Assembly (NCBI GenBank): GCA_951802195.1
Contig: OX637625.1
Span: 744,001-808,000 of the forward strand
DNA: 64,000 nt
DNA from: Tausonia pullulans
Lineage: Eukaryota > Basidiomycota > Tremellomycetes > Cystofilobasidiales > Mrakiaceae
Direction of reading: 5' to 3'
Shown here: positions 36,869 to 46,621 of the stretch, piece by piece
Numbering within the stretch: the stretch's first letter is position 1
How the letters are laid out: every line of letters starts with the position of its first letter
The notes under the pieces: generated by a model
The model's input: only the letters and a program-made list of their open reading frames with translations
What the model was told of the DNA's origin: nothing
Databases searched by the model: none
Made by a program: the position numbers and the translations under genes

Positions 36869-38891
36869 TTTTTTTTTGTATTTAAGTCATGAGTTATACG
36901 TAGAGAACGAGGTAACCCTATGAGAGATATCGAGTAGTAGCCAGATAGAGGGAGAGCGAAAGTAAATAACAGGTAGAAGGAAAGCAATATATGGGTGTGG
37001 ACATAGGCCCATTAAAGAGGTAAGATATTAAGATGACCAGCTACATCAAGCAGTGGCTATGGACCAGCCATACTTCCCCACCCCAGACCTGCTTGTCACC
37101 CAGGATCGATGTCGGCGCCGACCGCAGTTCCATCCATCTGGTCCTTGTGAGCCCTCCACCTCGTACTCGACTGCCAGTGTTTCTGCTGGATCGTAGACGC
37201 GATCTTGCGGATCTCCTCGTCCGTGACAGGGTCGAGGGCTGCGATCTTGCTGTATCTCCGCCTCCGGACGAATCGCCATGTCCGGGCAACAAAGATGCAG
37301 TGGAAGAGGAAGACCCCCCTCGGCGGCGACGGTGTCGGGCAGACAAGCGTCTGGAGGGAGGGAGGATGGGAGGGGAGTGAAGGCGAGGCACGTGCAGCAG
37401 CCGCAGCAGACCAGATAGCGCCCACGACGGGACACGGCTCGTCGAAGAGGTGGAAGAAGGACTCAACGGGGGCCGTCAGGCACAGCGCACATCGCTTGGA
37501 CCTGTTGTGCGGTGTAGCGGTGCCGTCGGCGAGGAATGCCGCAGCAGTATGCTTTCCTGGGTGGAGACTGTACAGCGAGAAGCGGTGGGCCAAGTCGACG
37601 TCTTCGGGCGACGCTCGGGACACGGCCTTGAGCAAGCACCACTGCCGCTTCCAATCGATCTTGGTAAGCGCCGGAAAGTGGTCTTGCCACCCCTTTGGGA
37701 TGATGAGGCCGCGGTTGGCTAGAGTACGACTGTGTGCGCCGTGGGGCTCACGAGGAACGTTCAGCCGGCCCAGGTTTGTGTGGCCAGGGTGGAGAGCTAT
37801 CCGCAACTGGCTATCTGTACCGAACGTAGACATCCAGTGGACAGCGTTCCTCCAGCGGTCTTGATTCCAGTAACTCATGTCAAAGCTGATTTCTTCGAAC
37901 CATGCCCGGAGGTAAGCCTGCCATCGTGCAGGGAGAGCTCCTTGGAGCTTTGTGATGGCATTCCACCAGACGGCTGGGAAGAACCATTGACCTTCCACTG
38001 GGGAAAGGAATACGCCTAGCCAGCTGAAATTGGCGGGCCGAGGTCCTCTGATGAACTCTCCATCCCTGAAGATGGTGCGAGTCATCTTTCTATAAGCCCT
38101 TGGGTCGAGGCTCATGGTATGGATGATCCGCTTGCGAATACGGATCGATGCGGGAAGCTCCGGTCTGAAGAGCACATCGCCAGCCCACTGGGCGCGCGCT
38201 TTGATGAGCCGGAATCGGAGTGGCGTGAAGCCGAAGCCGCCGAGGTCTCGAGGGGTTTCCAGACGTTCCCTGCTGACGTCGTGGTGTTTCGATCGGTAGA
38301 GGGACTTGTAGGCCGTTGCCTCGAGGTCTTCCAGGATATCGTCTGGGCACGGCAGGAAGCGGTCCAGGTAGATGATCTTCGAGTTGATGTACTGGTTGAT
38401 GACGTTGCATCGCGCAAGGAGAGGGAGATCGTGCAGCGGGATGCGAGCAAGACGAGCCTTCAGCTTGCCGATGACATCTCGCCAGCAAGCAGGCACGTTG
38501 ACCGTGCGACCGCATGGAACGCCGAGGAAGTCGAATGAAAGCGTTTGGACGCGCCATTCGTGGTACCTCGTAGGCGCATCCGTCCGGCATGACCCTAGCG
38601 GATAGAGGAGTGATTTCTGGTAGTTCAGCTTGCTTGCTGCGGCTTTCTCGTACTCTCGGAGGCAGACCGTCGCCTCATCGACCTCCGACCAAGTCCGACA
38701 CCGGATACTTAGATCGTCTGCAAAGAGAAGGACCTTCCGCTCGTGTAGGGGGGGCGGATTGGCTGGTGGGAGGCGATGACGGAGCATACAAGCCAGCGGC
38801 TCCAGGAGGAGGGCGAAGATCGTCGGTGCCGCGGGATCGCCCTGTCGGACACCGGACCGGATATGGATGGCTTGACCCATCCATCCGGCGA
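36869..38891 (-). mobile_element. 5'-truncated LINE (non-LTR retrotransposon) with reverse transcriptase
   Basis: The minus frame 38880-37096 (594 codons) is open and encodes the C-terminal half of a LINE ORF2: GVRQGDPAAPTIFALLLEPL, the catalytic FADD box in LLFADDLSIRCRTWSEVDEA, the thumb region (SFDFLGVPCGRTVNV), and a C-terminal zinc-knuckle-like CALCLTAPVESFFHLFDEPC. The endonuclease domain and the first half of the reverse transcriptase are missing, so this copy is 5'-truncated and dead on its own. The 3' UTR (37095-36869) ends in the 90-bp tail and poly(A) shared with the short elements. The hexamer GTCGCC lies next to both ends and may be part of a target duplication. The clade is probably Tad/L1-like, which is inference from the knuckle and FADD box. 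Confidence 0.85.
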
Positions 38892-38892
38892 C

Positions 38893-39423
38893 TTTTTTTT
38901 GTATTTAAGTCATGAGTTATACGTGGAGAACGAGGTAACCCTATGAGAGATAGCGAGTTGTAGCTAGATAGAGGGAGAGCGGACATGACCGAGCGCGAGA
39001 ACGTCGGGCGAGGCGCCGTGGGAAGAGGGTTGGCCGAAACACTGGGGATGGTTGGCCGGACGGCGTGATGGGCGCCGTGAGAGGGGGGGGTTGGTCGAAC
39101 CACCGGGATGGTGGTTGGCCGGAAGGGGGTTGGTCGAACCACTGGGGATGGTTGACCGGACGGCGTGATGGGCGCCGTGAGAGGGGGGGGGGGGTTGGTC
39201 GAACCACCGGGATGGTGGTTGGCCGGAAGGGGGTTGGTCGAACCACTGGGGATGGTTGACCGGACGGCGTGATGGGCGCCGTGAGAGGGGGGGGGTTGGT
39301 CGAACCACCGGGATGGTGGTTGGCCGGAAGGGGGTTGGTCGAACCACTGGGGATGGTTGACCGGACGGCGTGATGGGCGCCGTGAGAGGGGGGGGGTTGG
39401 TCGAACCACCGGGATGGTGGTTG
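38893..39423 (-). mobile_element. short non-autonomous element with LINE tail and tandem repeats (copy C)
   Basis: Same plan as copy A. Poly(T) at 38893-38900 is the poly(A) tail of the minus-strand element, followed by the 90-bp LINE-type tail, the GACCGAGCGCGAGAACGTCGG module, and about four tandem units of about 105-115 bp ending at GGGATGGTGGTTG (39423). G runs of 7-11 separate the units. Its 5' end lies 91 bp upstream of tRNA-Lys at 39515. Confidence 0.78.
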
Positions 39424-39514
39424 CGACTTGTCAAGAGAAACATCCGTCAGGGGCAGTCCGCGACCGGTCGAAGGCTGCCATCGAACGACGACGGCTTCGG
39501 CTGGACTGTCTGCT

Positions 39515-39614
39515 GCCCTGCTAGCTCAATCGGTAGAGCGTCAGACTCTTAGGCAGGATGCTATCATCGTCACTGGTGATCTGAAGGTTGGGGGTTCGAC
39601 CCCCCCGTGGGGCT
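39515..39614 (+). tRNA. tRNA-Lys (CTT), intron 27 nt
   Basis: Acceptor GCCCTGC pairs with GTGGGGC. The anticodon loop CTCTTA is split after position 37 by a 27-nt intron beginning GGCAGGATGC, and the T arm is GGGGGTTCGACCCCCC. A T-run follows at about 39620. The copies at 48451 and 56611 have the same sequence, intron included. Confidence 0.95.
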
Positions 39615-39808
39615 AATGTTTCCTTTTTCATGTTTCATGTTTCATGTTTCCTTTTTCACCTTTCCGAAAGCTTCATGATGTGGAAGCAGCCATCATACAG
39701 GCTGTTCGTCGTCGCCACAAGGAGAGATGGGAACGAACGGCGAACCAAAGAACTGGGATCCGGCGTCCGGACCCGGGCGCAGGTGAACACCACCATCAGC
39801 ACATCATC

Positions 39809-39880
39809 GTCGGGATCGTATAATGGTTAGTACAAGGTGTTAACACCGCCTAGACCCGGGTTCAATTCCCGGTCCTGATA
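39809..39880 (+). tRNA. tRNA-Val (AAC)
   Basis: 72 nt without intron. GTCGGGA pairs with TCCTGAT, the anticodon loop is TTAACAC and the T arm is CCGGGTTCAATTCCCGG. Four near-identical copies exist in the window. Confidence 0.95.
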
Positions 39881-40637
39881 TCAAAGCACGCGACATCATT
39901 CCTGATTCGTTCTCCTTTTTTGCCCCGGGACTGCTCTATCTGTTCCATCCCTACAGCCATGTCAGGATCAAGCTCCCACCTCGCCATTGGCTGCTTGGTC
40001 TCATTCAAGCGGGTCTCTTGCGATCCGATTCAGTGCCTTTTACCGGGTCACGCGTCGATTTGGGTCAGAGCATGGACTCCGTATCTCACACACGGGCTAG
40101 AGGAGATCCAGCGGCGGCGATCTGGTAGGCGACACCGACAAAGTCAGACCTAGAGCGTATGGAGCGTATGGTATTGTCGAGCAGTAGGCTATAGGGAAGG
40201 CCCATCCCATATGGGCTATGGGCTATGGGCTATGGGCTACGAGCTGCGAGCCGCTTGAACCGGCCGTTGTGTATCCCGTCAGACCGGCGTGACGATGGAC
40301 CTGCGCTCGTCTTCGCCCAACAGGGAACAAGGGAAGAGACTCTTTCTTCTGCAGTCTGCGTGCAGTGGCGAGCAAAGAAGAAAGCGGGACACAGTCCATT
40401 CCCTCGCCACGCCGTCGGACGATGATCACGATCGCATTCTTCACCTTTCATCTCGTATCCGCAGCCACCACTGTCACCCTCGATCCCAGCGTGCTGGCCT
40501 GCCCGTTTCCGAATTTCCGTCATCCGATGATCGCCGCGGATGACGTATGCAATCAATCGGAGTCAAGGGCAAGAGAGAGAGCACGAGGAGGAGCACGAGG
40601 AGGCGTGGCTGAATGGCCTGACAACCATCTCCTGGTC
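39881..40637. other. inter-tRNA spacer
   Basis: No gene supported. A short ATGGGCT tandem run lies at about 40205-40240. Confidence 0.5.
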
Positions 40638-40711
40638 GATCGATTAGCTCAGTTGGTTAGAGCGTGGTGCTAATAACGCCAAGGTCGCGGGTTCGACCCC
40701 CTCATTGATCA
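40638..40711 (+). tRNA. tRNA-Ile (AAT)
   Basis: 74 nt without intron. GATCGAT pairs with ATTGATC, the anticodon loop is CTAATAA, and A and B boxes are intact. A Ty1/copia element begins 54 bp downstream. Confidence 0.95.
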
Positions 40712-40765
40712 TCTCCTTTTGCATCCTCCACTCAGGATACTCTCTTCTCTTTGCCAGGGCGGGAG

Positions 40766-40941
40766 TGTTGAAGGTCTATGTTCGCCCTGGGGTCCAATGT
40801 GGTTGCAAGCTTATTGCATATACCCACTCGACTCTACCCGCTCATATAAGGTTAACCTAGTGGCGTAAAAAGTACTACAAAGGGAGGACAAGGGATGAAA
40901 ACTACTAGATTATAGGTCTCCGTGAATCACTCCTTCCAACA
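40766..40941 (-). repeat. 3' LTR of the copia element
   Basis: 176-bp repeat, TG...CA ends, partner of 45304-45479. Confidence 0.93.
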
Positions 40942-40984
40942 CTCCCACTCGATGAGCTGAGACCTACTTCATTTCCGCTCCTGA

Positions 40985-43900
40985 TCATCTTCCTGTACTT
41001 TGGCCAGTCTTCGGGTCCATACGCGAGCGGTGGTCCGTGATGCCTAATGACTTCTTGAAGCGTTCGAGTTTCTCTACGCCCAGGGCTTTTGTGAGTAGGT
41101 CTGCGAGCATGTCCTCCGTTGGACAGTATTGGAGTTCTATAAATCCGCTCTGCAATGCCTCTCGCCCGTACTTGTAGGCGACGTCGATGTGCTTCGTCTT
41201 CTCCGAATGTGTCCCGTTTTTGGTTGTCTCGATCGCTCCTTGATTGTCGACGTTGACCGGGATTGAAGTGAAGTCAAATCCGAGCTGTGCTAGGAGTTTG
41301 GCGACCCATCTTAGGGTCTGGCATCCGGCTGAGAGGGCTATGTACTCCGCCTCAAGGGATGATCGGCTGACTGCCTTTTGACGTCTGCTCGCCCAGATGA
41401 CAGTTGATCCAAGAACTTTGACGATGAATCCTGTGGTTGATCGTCGTGACTCGTGATCTCCAGCGTAGTCGGAATCCGTCCAAAGTTCTATGAGCGGTGC
41501 ATCTGGTTTCCCTCCGAGCGTGAGTGTTGTATCTGCCGATCCTTGTAGGTATCGGAAGATCTTCTTGACTGCTCCCCAGTGGACCCTTCGAGGATCCGAG
41601 CTGAATCGGCTAACGACTCCGACCCCGAAAGCGATGTCCGGTCGGGTGCAGACCTGAAGATACATGAGGGAGCCGACCGCCTCGAGGTACGGCACACCGG
41701 CCAGCTTGACTTTTTCTGACGAGGCGAGATCCTCTGATTGGACTGACAGTTGTCGAAAGTCGTCCATCGGGACCTTGTTTGGCTTGGCATTACTCATGTT
41801 GAAGCGTTCGAGGGCCGATTTGACGTATCGTTTCTGGCTGAGGAACATTGTTCCTGCCGTTCGGTCCCGTTGAACGTCGATCCCGAGAATGGTTCCGGGA
41901 TTAAGATCTCCTCGATCTTCGATTTTGAACTCCTTTTGGATCTCCTCCATTACCCATCTTAGGTCTTCCTTTCCTCCTGCTGCGACGAAGTCGTCGACGT
42001 ACTGGACCAAGATGATCCGTCGTCCTTCGCGATATCCGATGTAGACGCAGTGATCCGCTTCAACGGGATGGAGGTTGAGCCGTGTTTGGAAGAACCTTGA
42101 GGAATGGTTGTAGAATGCGAGGGGAGATTGTTTGAGTCCGTATAGGGCCTTGAGGAGGTGCGCGACCAGTTTCTTGTCCTGCCCTCCCTTCTGTTCATAC
42201 CCTGTTGGCTGATCCATGTAGACAGTTTCGACCAAGTCTGCCGTGAGGAACGCCGTTTTGAAGTCTCCTTGGACTAGGTCGAGGTCCTCTAATGCCGCTA
42301 TGGCGAGGACGATCCTCAGGGAGTTGAGCTTGGATACCGGCGCGTACGTCTCGACGTAGTCCACTCCTTCGCGCTGACAGTAGCCCTTGGCCACCCATCT
42401 AGCCTTGAAGCGAGTGATCCTCCCGTCTGCTCCTTTCTTGAGCGCGTACACCCAGCGCCCTCCGACCGTTTTCGATCCCGAGGGTAGCTCCGTGAGTTCA
42501 AAGACTCCGTTCCCTTCCATCGAGGCCATCTCTTCGTCCATTGCTTCCCTCCAGAAGTATGCGTGCTCCGACGTCATTGCTTCTTCGTACGTCTTGGGTA
42601 GTGAGGGTGATGGGAGATCCTCGAGGTTTGGTCTTGCCGCATACGCGTGGCCGACGAAGTCCTCTGAAACGAAATCGGTTATGTCGTAGTCCGTTTGGAT
42701 GTATTTCGCCGTGTCCGCTACTTCCGCGATCGACCTGTTTCGCATCCCTCGACCGTAGCTCCCACTCGATTGAACAGCGGGCTGGTCTTCCTCGACCTCC
42801 TCATAGTACCACGAGGGCTTGAGGCGGGATGTCTTTGGTTTGCCTGCTTCGGCTTTCCCGAGCGGGTCTTGTGGCACTTCTGGCTGCTTGGACGGTTGTG
42901 CTTGTTCCGTCGCCTTGTCCTCTTTCGACTGATCTATTCCTTTTATTTCCTCCTCTTCCCTGGATCCATTTGATCCGACCGTCGGCAACTCCGCTGTTTT
43001 TAGTGCCCCGAACGTTTCGTCGAAGATCACGTCGCGCGAGTATATGATGGCCCTCTTGGGGCTGCCGAAGACCTGGAGTCGGTACGCCTTCTTCCCTTCG
43101 GGTTCGCCGTATCCGAGGAAGATGCATTTGATCGCTTTTGACTGGTGCTTCTTCCTTTCCGGATCGAGTGCATACGCGATGCTTCCGAATGCTCGAAGGT
43201 AGGTGAGGTCGGGTTTCCGCTTGTGATAGGCCTGGAATGGGGTTTGATGGTTGATCGAGGCGGATGGGATGCGGTTAATCGTATAAGTGACGTAGTTCAT
43301 GGCTTCCGCCCAGTACGATGGGTCAAGCTCCCTCGCATCTCGTAGCGCGCAGGTGAGCTTCTCCTCGATGGTCCGCATTCCTCGTTCTGCCTTGCCGTTC
43401 TGTTGAGGTGTGCGTGGGATGGTCGTCTCCTGGATGATCCCCTCGTCCCGGAGATAGGACTCGTAGTCCTTTGACGTGTATTCCCCGCCGTTGTCTGACC
43501 TGATCCGTTTGACGACGTGACCGGTCCGTTTTTCTTCCTTCTTCCTCCATGCGATAAATGTCGCTAACGCCTCCGACTTCCGTTCCAAAGCGAACGACCA
43601 GTGGTAGTTCGAGAAGTCGTCCCAAATCGTCATCATGAAGCGCTTTCCTTGCGCTGACGCGACGGGCATTGGCCCTTGGAGATCCGTGTGAATAAGTTCA
43701 AGCGGAGAGGTCGTTTTGGTTGTGGAGGTGGGAAAGGGGTTCCGATGTTGTTTCCCTTCTACGCAAGGCACGCAGATTCGTTCTTTGAATCCATCGATGT
43801 CCTCCTTCGTGAAGGCTGGTAGAAGTCTCTGGCTGATGAGCTTCTCCATTGCTGAGATGGAGGCATGGCCGAGCCGGCGGTGGACGAGCTCGATCTTGTC

Positions 43901-45280
43901 GACTCCCGATGCCGTGAACGCCACGTCCTCCTCCCTTGTGCCGGCTCTTCCTGAGTCGGTCACATCCAGCATGTAGAGGTTTTTCGAAACCTCCCGACCC
44001 TCCATGAAGACTTGCCCGTTTCTAATGAATTGACAGTGCTTCTTGGAGGTGAGCTCCCTCTTGAGGAATCTCGTCTCGACTCCTTTGTTGCCGAGTTGTC
44101 CAATGCTGATGAGGTTTGCGAACCCGGGGATGTGATATACCTCCGAAATCGTGAAGTACCTCTCGACTCCTCCCACTCTCGAGCGCAGGCGGATTTCTCC
44201 GATTCCTAATACCTGTGCTGGAGTTCCATCGGCCGTCCTGACCGTGTGTTTGAACTGCTTGTACTTGACGAAGCGTTCTCGCTCTCCTACGATGTGATTC
44301 GTAGTTCCGCTATCTGCGATATATCCGAGCTTTGTCACGATGTTCAGTGACTGGTCCGACACTGATGTGGTGGGTCCGACTTGAAGGCTGAAATCCGAGA
44401 CCGATGGCCCCGCGATGTTCGCCTCGTCCCTCCCTTTGTTTCCCTTGTTCCCCTTCCTTGACTTCTTTCCCTTCCCAAATCCTTTGGGTTTTCCGACGAG
44501 TTCCCAACACTCGGTCTTGAAGTGTCCAACCTTTCCACAATGATGGCACGTGGCCTTCTTCCTATCAATCAATAGCGCCGAGTCGTTCGACGTGATTGAG
44601 GTGGAGGGTTTGAGTGACTCGTGGGTCCGGACGTAGACCAGGAGGGATGTTGCGACGGTGGTGGGGGAGAGTTGTTCCTTGGTGTCTTGAGCTCGGAGGG
44701 TTTGATGTTGGATGAATGACTCAAGGGAGGCGGGGAGTCCGCTGAGGAAGAACAGCGAGCTCATACGATCCGGGATGGAGAGGCTGAGGGCCGTCATGTC
44801 ATCGACGATCCGTTGGAATTCATCGATGTACTCTTGAACGGACCCTCCCTCCTCCATCCTCAGATCCCTCATCCTCCTGATGGCCATTACTTCTCCTGCA
44901 CCTCCTTCCACCTTGTGAGTCTTCCTCAGAAGATCCCACGCCTCCTTTGCGTGCGAGCAGTTCCGTATCCTCGGTAACTCACGGTCGCTGACTGCCATCT
45001 GGATTCTGTGGAGCGCGAACTCGTCTTTGCGGTCCCACTCCTTGATCTCTGCGGCGTTGGTAGGTGTGGTGGTTGTCTCTTGTGTGTCCTTGTCTGTGAC
45101 TCTTTGGACTGGAACGGGAGTGGGCCTGGTTTTCGTACCTAGGACAACGGGCTTGCAGTCCGCCTCTCCAAAAGCTATAAGCATTCTTACAGCCCAGGTC
45201 TCGTAGTTTGTACCATCGAGAGCAGCGAGCTTGAAGAGCTTATGATCGAGCTTCTTGGAGTAGGCTTCCGTTAAGGACAT
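40985..45280 (-). CDS. copia gag-pol polyprotein
   Basis: A single frame of 1431 codons in Ty1/copia order. Gag has a CCHC zinc knuckle (CHHCGKVGHFKTEC). An aspartic protease follows (YIADSGTTNHIV), then integrase (GAG-pre-integrase HRRLGHASISAME, later DDFSNYHWSFALERK and IRSDNGGEYTSKDYESYL), reverse transcriptase (ARWVAKGYCQREGVDY, DFKTAFLTADLVETVYMDQP, LVQYVDDFVAAGG) and RNase H (TDSDYAGDHESRRSTTGFIV). Fusion of gag and pol in one frame is common in this group. It is the only intact-looking transposon protein in the window. Confidence 0.93.
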   Translation of the reverse strand: MSLTEAYSKKLDHKLFKLAALDGTNYETWAVRMLIAFGEADCKPVVLGTKTRPTPVPVQRVTDKDTQETTTTPTNAAEIKEWDRKDEFALHRIQMAVSDRELPRIRNCSHAKEAWDLLRKTHKVEGGAGEVMAIRRMRDLRMEEGGSVQEYIDEFQRIVDDMTALSLSIPDRMSSLFFLSGLPASLESFIQHQTLRAQDTKEQLSPTTVATSLLVYVRTHESLKPSTSITSNDSALLIDRKKATCHHCGKVGHFKTECWELVGKPKGFGKGKKSRKGNKGNKGRDEANIAGPSVSDFSLQVGPTTSVSDQSLNIVTKLGYIADSGTTNHIVGERERFVKYKQFKHTVRTADGTPAQVLGIGEIRLRSRVGGVERYFTISEVYHIPGFANLISIGQLGNKGVETRFLKRELTSKKHCQFIRNGQVFMEGREVSKNLYMLDVTDSGRAGTREEDVAFTASGVDKIELVHRRLGHASISAMEKLISQRLLPAFTKEDIDGFKERICVPCVEGKQHRNPFPTSTTKTTSPLELIHTDLQGPMPVASAQGKRFMMTIWDDFSNYHWSFALERKSEALATFIAWRKKEEKRTGHVVKRIRSDNGGEYTSKDYESYLRDEGIIQETTIPRTPQQNGKAERGMRTIEEKLTCALRDARELDPSYWAEAMNYVTYTINRIPSASINHQTPFQAYHKRKPDLTYLRAFGSIAYALDPERKKHQSKAIKCIFLGYGEPEGKKAYRLQVFGSPKRAIIYSRDVIFDETFGALKTAELPTVGSNGSREEEEIKGIDQSKEDKATEQAQPSKQPEVPQDPLGKAEAGKPKTSRLKPSWYYEEVEEDQPAVQSSGSYGRGMRNRSIAEVADTAKYIQTDYDITDFVSEDFVGHAYAARPNLEDLPSPSLPKTYEEAMTSEHAYFWREAMDEEMASMEGNGVFELTELPSGSKTVGGRWVYALKKGADGRITRFKARWVAKGYCQREGVDYVETYAPVSKLNSLRIVLAIAALEDLDLVQGDFKTAFLTADLVETVYMDQPTGYEQKGGQDKKLVAHLLKALYGLKQSPLAFYNHSSRFFQTRLNLHPVEADHCVYIGYREGRRIILVQYVDDFVAAGGKEDLRWVMEEIQKEFKIEDRGDLNPGTILGIDVQRDRTAGTMFLSQKRYVKSALERFNMSNAKPNKVPMDDFRQLSVQSEDLASSEKVKLAGVPYLEAVGSLMYLQVCTRPDIAFGVGVVSRFSSDPRRVHWGAVKKIFRYLQGSADTTLTLGGKPDAPLIELWTDSDYAGDHESRRSTTGFIVKVLGSTVIWASRRQKAVSRSSLEAEYIALSAGCQTLRWVAKLLAQLGFDFTSIPVNVDNQGAIETTKNGTHSEKTKHIDVAYKYGREALQSGFIELQYCPTEDMLADLLTKALGVEKLERFKKSLGITDHRSRMDPKTGQSTGR

Positions 45281-45303
45281 GGTCGCTATTGGTGCTGATA
45301 ACG

Positions 45304-45479
45304 TGTTGAAGGTCTATGTTCGCCCTGGGGTCCAATGTGGTTGCAAGCTTATTGCATATACCCACTCGACTCTACCCGCTCATATAAGGTTAACCTAGTG
45401 GCGTAAAAAGTACTACAAAGGGAGGACAAGGGATGAAAACTACTAGATTATAGGTCTCCGTGAATCGCTCCTTCCAACA
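45304..45479 (-). repeat. 5' LTR of the copia element
   Basis: 176-bp repeat, nearly identical to 40766-40941. Only 23 bp separate it from the gag start codon, leaving room for a short primer-binding site and leader. Confidence 0.93.
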
Positions 45480-45634
45480 GGGAGGAGCGTGCGCCTGACT
45501 CGGCGGATGGGCCAGTCTCTCCTCCATCTGACCGAAAAGAGGGCCATCCCGAGTCTCCAGCACTCGAGCCACCGCATTTCCCGTCGACCACCTCCTCTTT
45601 TGGTGTCTCAGGGCTATAGTAGTATGACGATCTA
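45480..45634. other. spacer between copia element and solo LTR
   Basis: Continues the pre-insertion locus after the GGGAG duplication. Nothing recognised. Confidence 0.5.
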
Positions 45635-46077
45635 TGTTAGGATTGGCTCAAGGGTCGATGGCAGAGAGGGTTGAGCGAGAGGGACGTTGGCGACGAAGTG
45701 TACTGAGAGCGGTGGCGGGTGATGAAATGGAACTGAAGTGGCGGAGGTGACACGGGCTCGCTTAAGAATATTGGGCTGGTTTGTCGTGTCCAGATGATAG
45801 TCAGAGTGCAGAACAAGATCTACGACGATCTGAGCGTTATATGGACCAGGGGTAAGAACAAGGGAGGGGGTGAGAAGCGCGAGAACGCAAAGAGTATAGG
45901 GCAGATGTCGAATAAAGAGAGAAGAAAGAGCAACAAGACAAGGAGCATGAGCCAATGTGGCGGAAGAATGGTCCAAGATCCAAGATGAGGGAATGCGGAG
46001 CAAGCAGGGAAAAGGCAACACAGGCACAGAGCTAGCCAGGCGCAGAACCAAGGTGGCAGGTCCGCGAGATCCTGACA
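45635..46077 (+). repeat. solo LTR, family R, copy 3, with 5-bp target duplication
   Basis: A 443-bp repeat beginning TGTTAGGATTGG and ending GATCCTGACA, flanked on both sides by ATCTA (45630-45634 and 46078-46082). The perfect pentamer duplication and TG...CA ends show it to be a solo LTR. It is homologous to 59-444 and 5556-5912 but unrelated to the copia LTR beside it. Confidence 0.78.
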
Positions 46078-46332
46078 ATCTAGCTGTATCACCCGGATTG
46101 GACTCCCAGCAGACGAAGGTTTCTTCTGCAAGCGTGCGGTTGTTACATGTCGGTTCTCGCGCGACTCCTCTGTCTCGCTAAATGTCTAGTTTGGACGCGC
46201 CCGTCAGCCGAGTCGTCGAACGGAAGACGGTCGTTCGTCAAGTCCTTTCGACATGCATTTTCGTCCTCCGAAGCTCCCACCCAGCTTGACAGGCCGAGGA
46301 AGCGGTCCAGTTTCCAATGGGGCTCTCTCTCA

Positions 46333-46423
46333 GGGGTCGAGGGCTGAAAAGGATGCGCGAGAAGAGGGGCAGAAAAGAAATAGCTAGGCGCAGAGCCGAG
46401 GTGGCAAGTCCACGAGATCCTGA
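46333..46423 (+). repeat. family R fragment, copy 4
   Basis: About 90 bp matching the last part of the R repeat (GGCGCAGAGCCGAGGTGGCAA, ending GAGATCCTGATA). Just after it, 46437-46503 is a short array of GTGAACC/GTGCACC units. Confidence 0.5.
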
Positions 46424-46538
46424 TACTGCGCCCTTGTGCTCCTGTGAACCCGTGAACCCGCGAACCAGTGAACCAGTGCATTCGTGCACCCGTGCACCCG
46501 TGCAAAAAAGCGAAGCCCGCACGTGACGCCGCGATGGA

Positions 46539-46621
46539 TGCCTCGACCCAGATTCGAACTGGGGTCGCAAGATCGCATGCAGATATGAGACTTGAGTCAT
46601 AACCAACTAAACTATCGAGGC
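46539..46621 (-). tRNA. elongator tRNA-Met (CAT), intron 10 nt
   Basis: GCCTCGA pairs with TCGAGGC. The anticodon arm CAAGT-CTCATA is completed by ATCTTG after a 10-nt intron; the T-T mismatch at the stem base is usual for eukaryotic elongator tRNA-Met. The T loop is TTCGAAT, not the initiator form. Confidence 0.9.

Larger units (their letters stand above)
40766..45479 (-). mobile_element. Ty1/copia LTR retrotransposon, looks whole
   Basis: A complete-looking copia element on the minus strand, 4.7 kb. Its 176-bp LTRs (40766-40941 and 45304-45479) start TGTTGAAGG, end CCAACA and are nearly identical, which points to a recent insertion. The pentamer GGGAG flanks both ends as a target-site duplication. 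One long gag-pol frame spans 45280-40985. The element lies 54 bp 3' of a tRNA-Ile, in the opposite direction. Confidence 0.93.

Noticed and set aside
37205-37864. Long + strand frames opposite the LINE reverse transcriptase.
   Set aside because: They are antisense shadows of the coding strand, with no domain.
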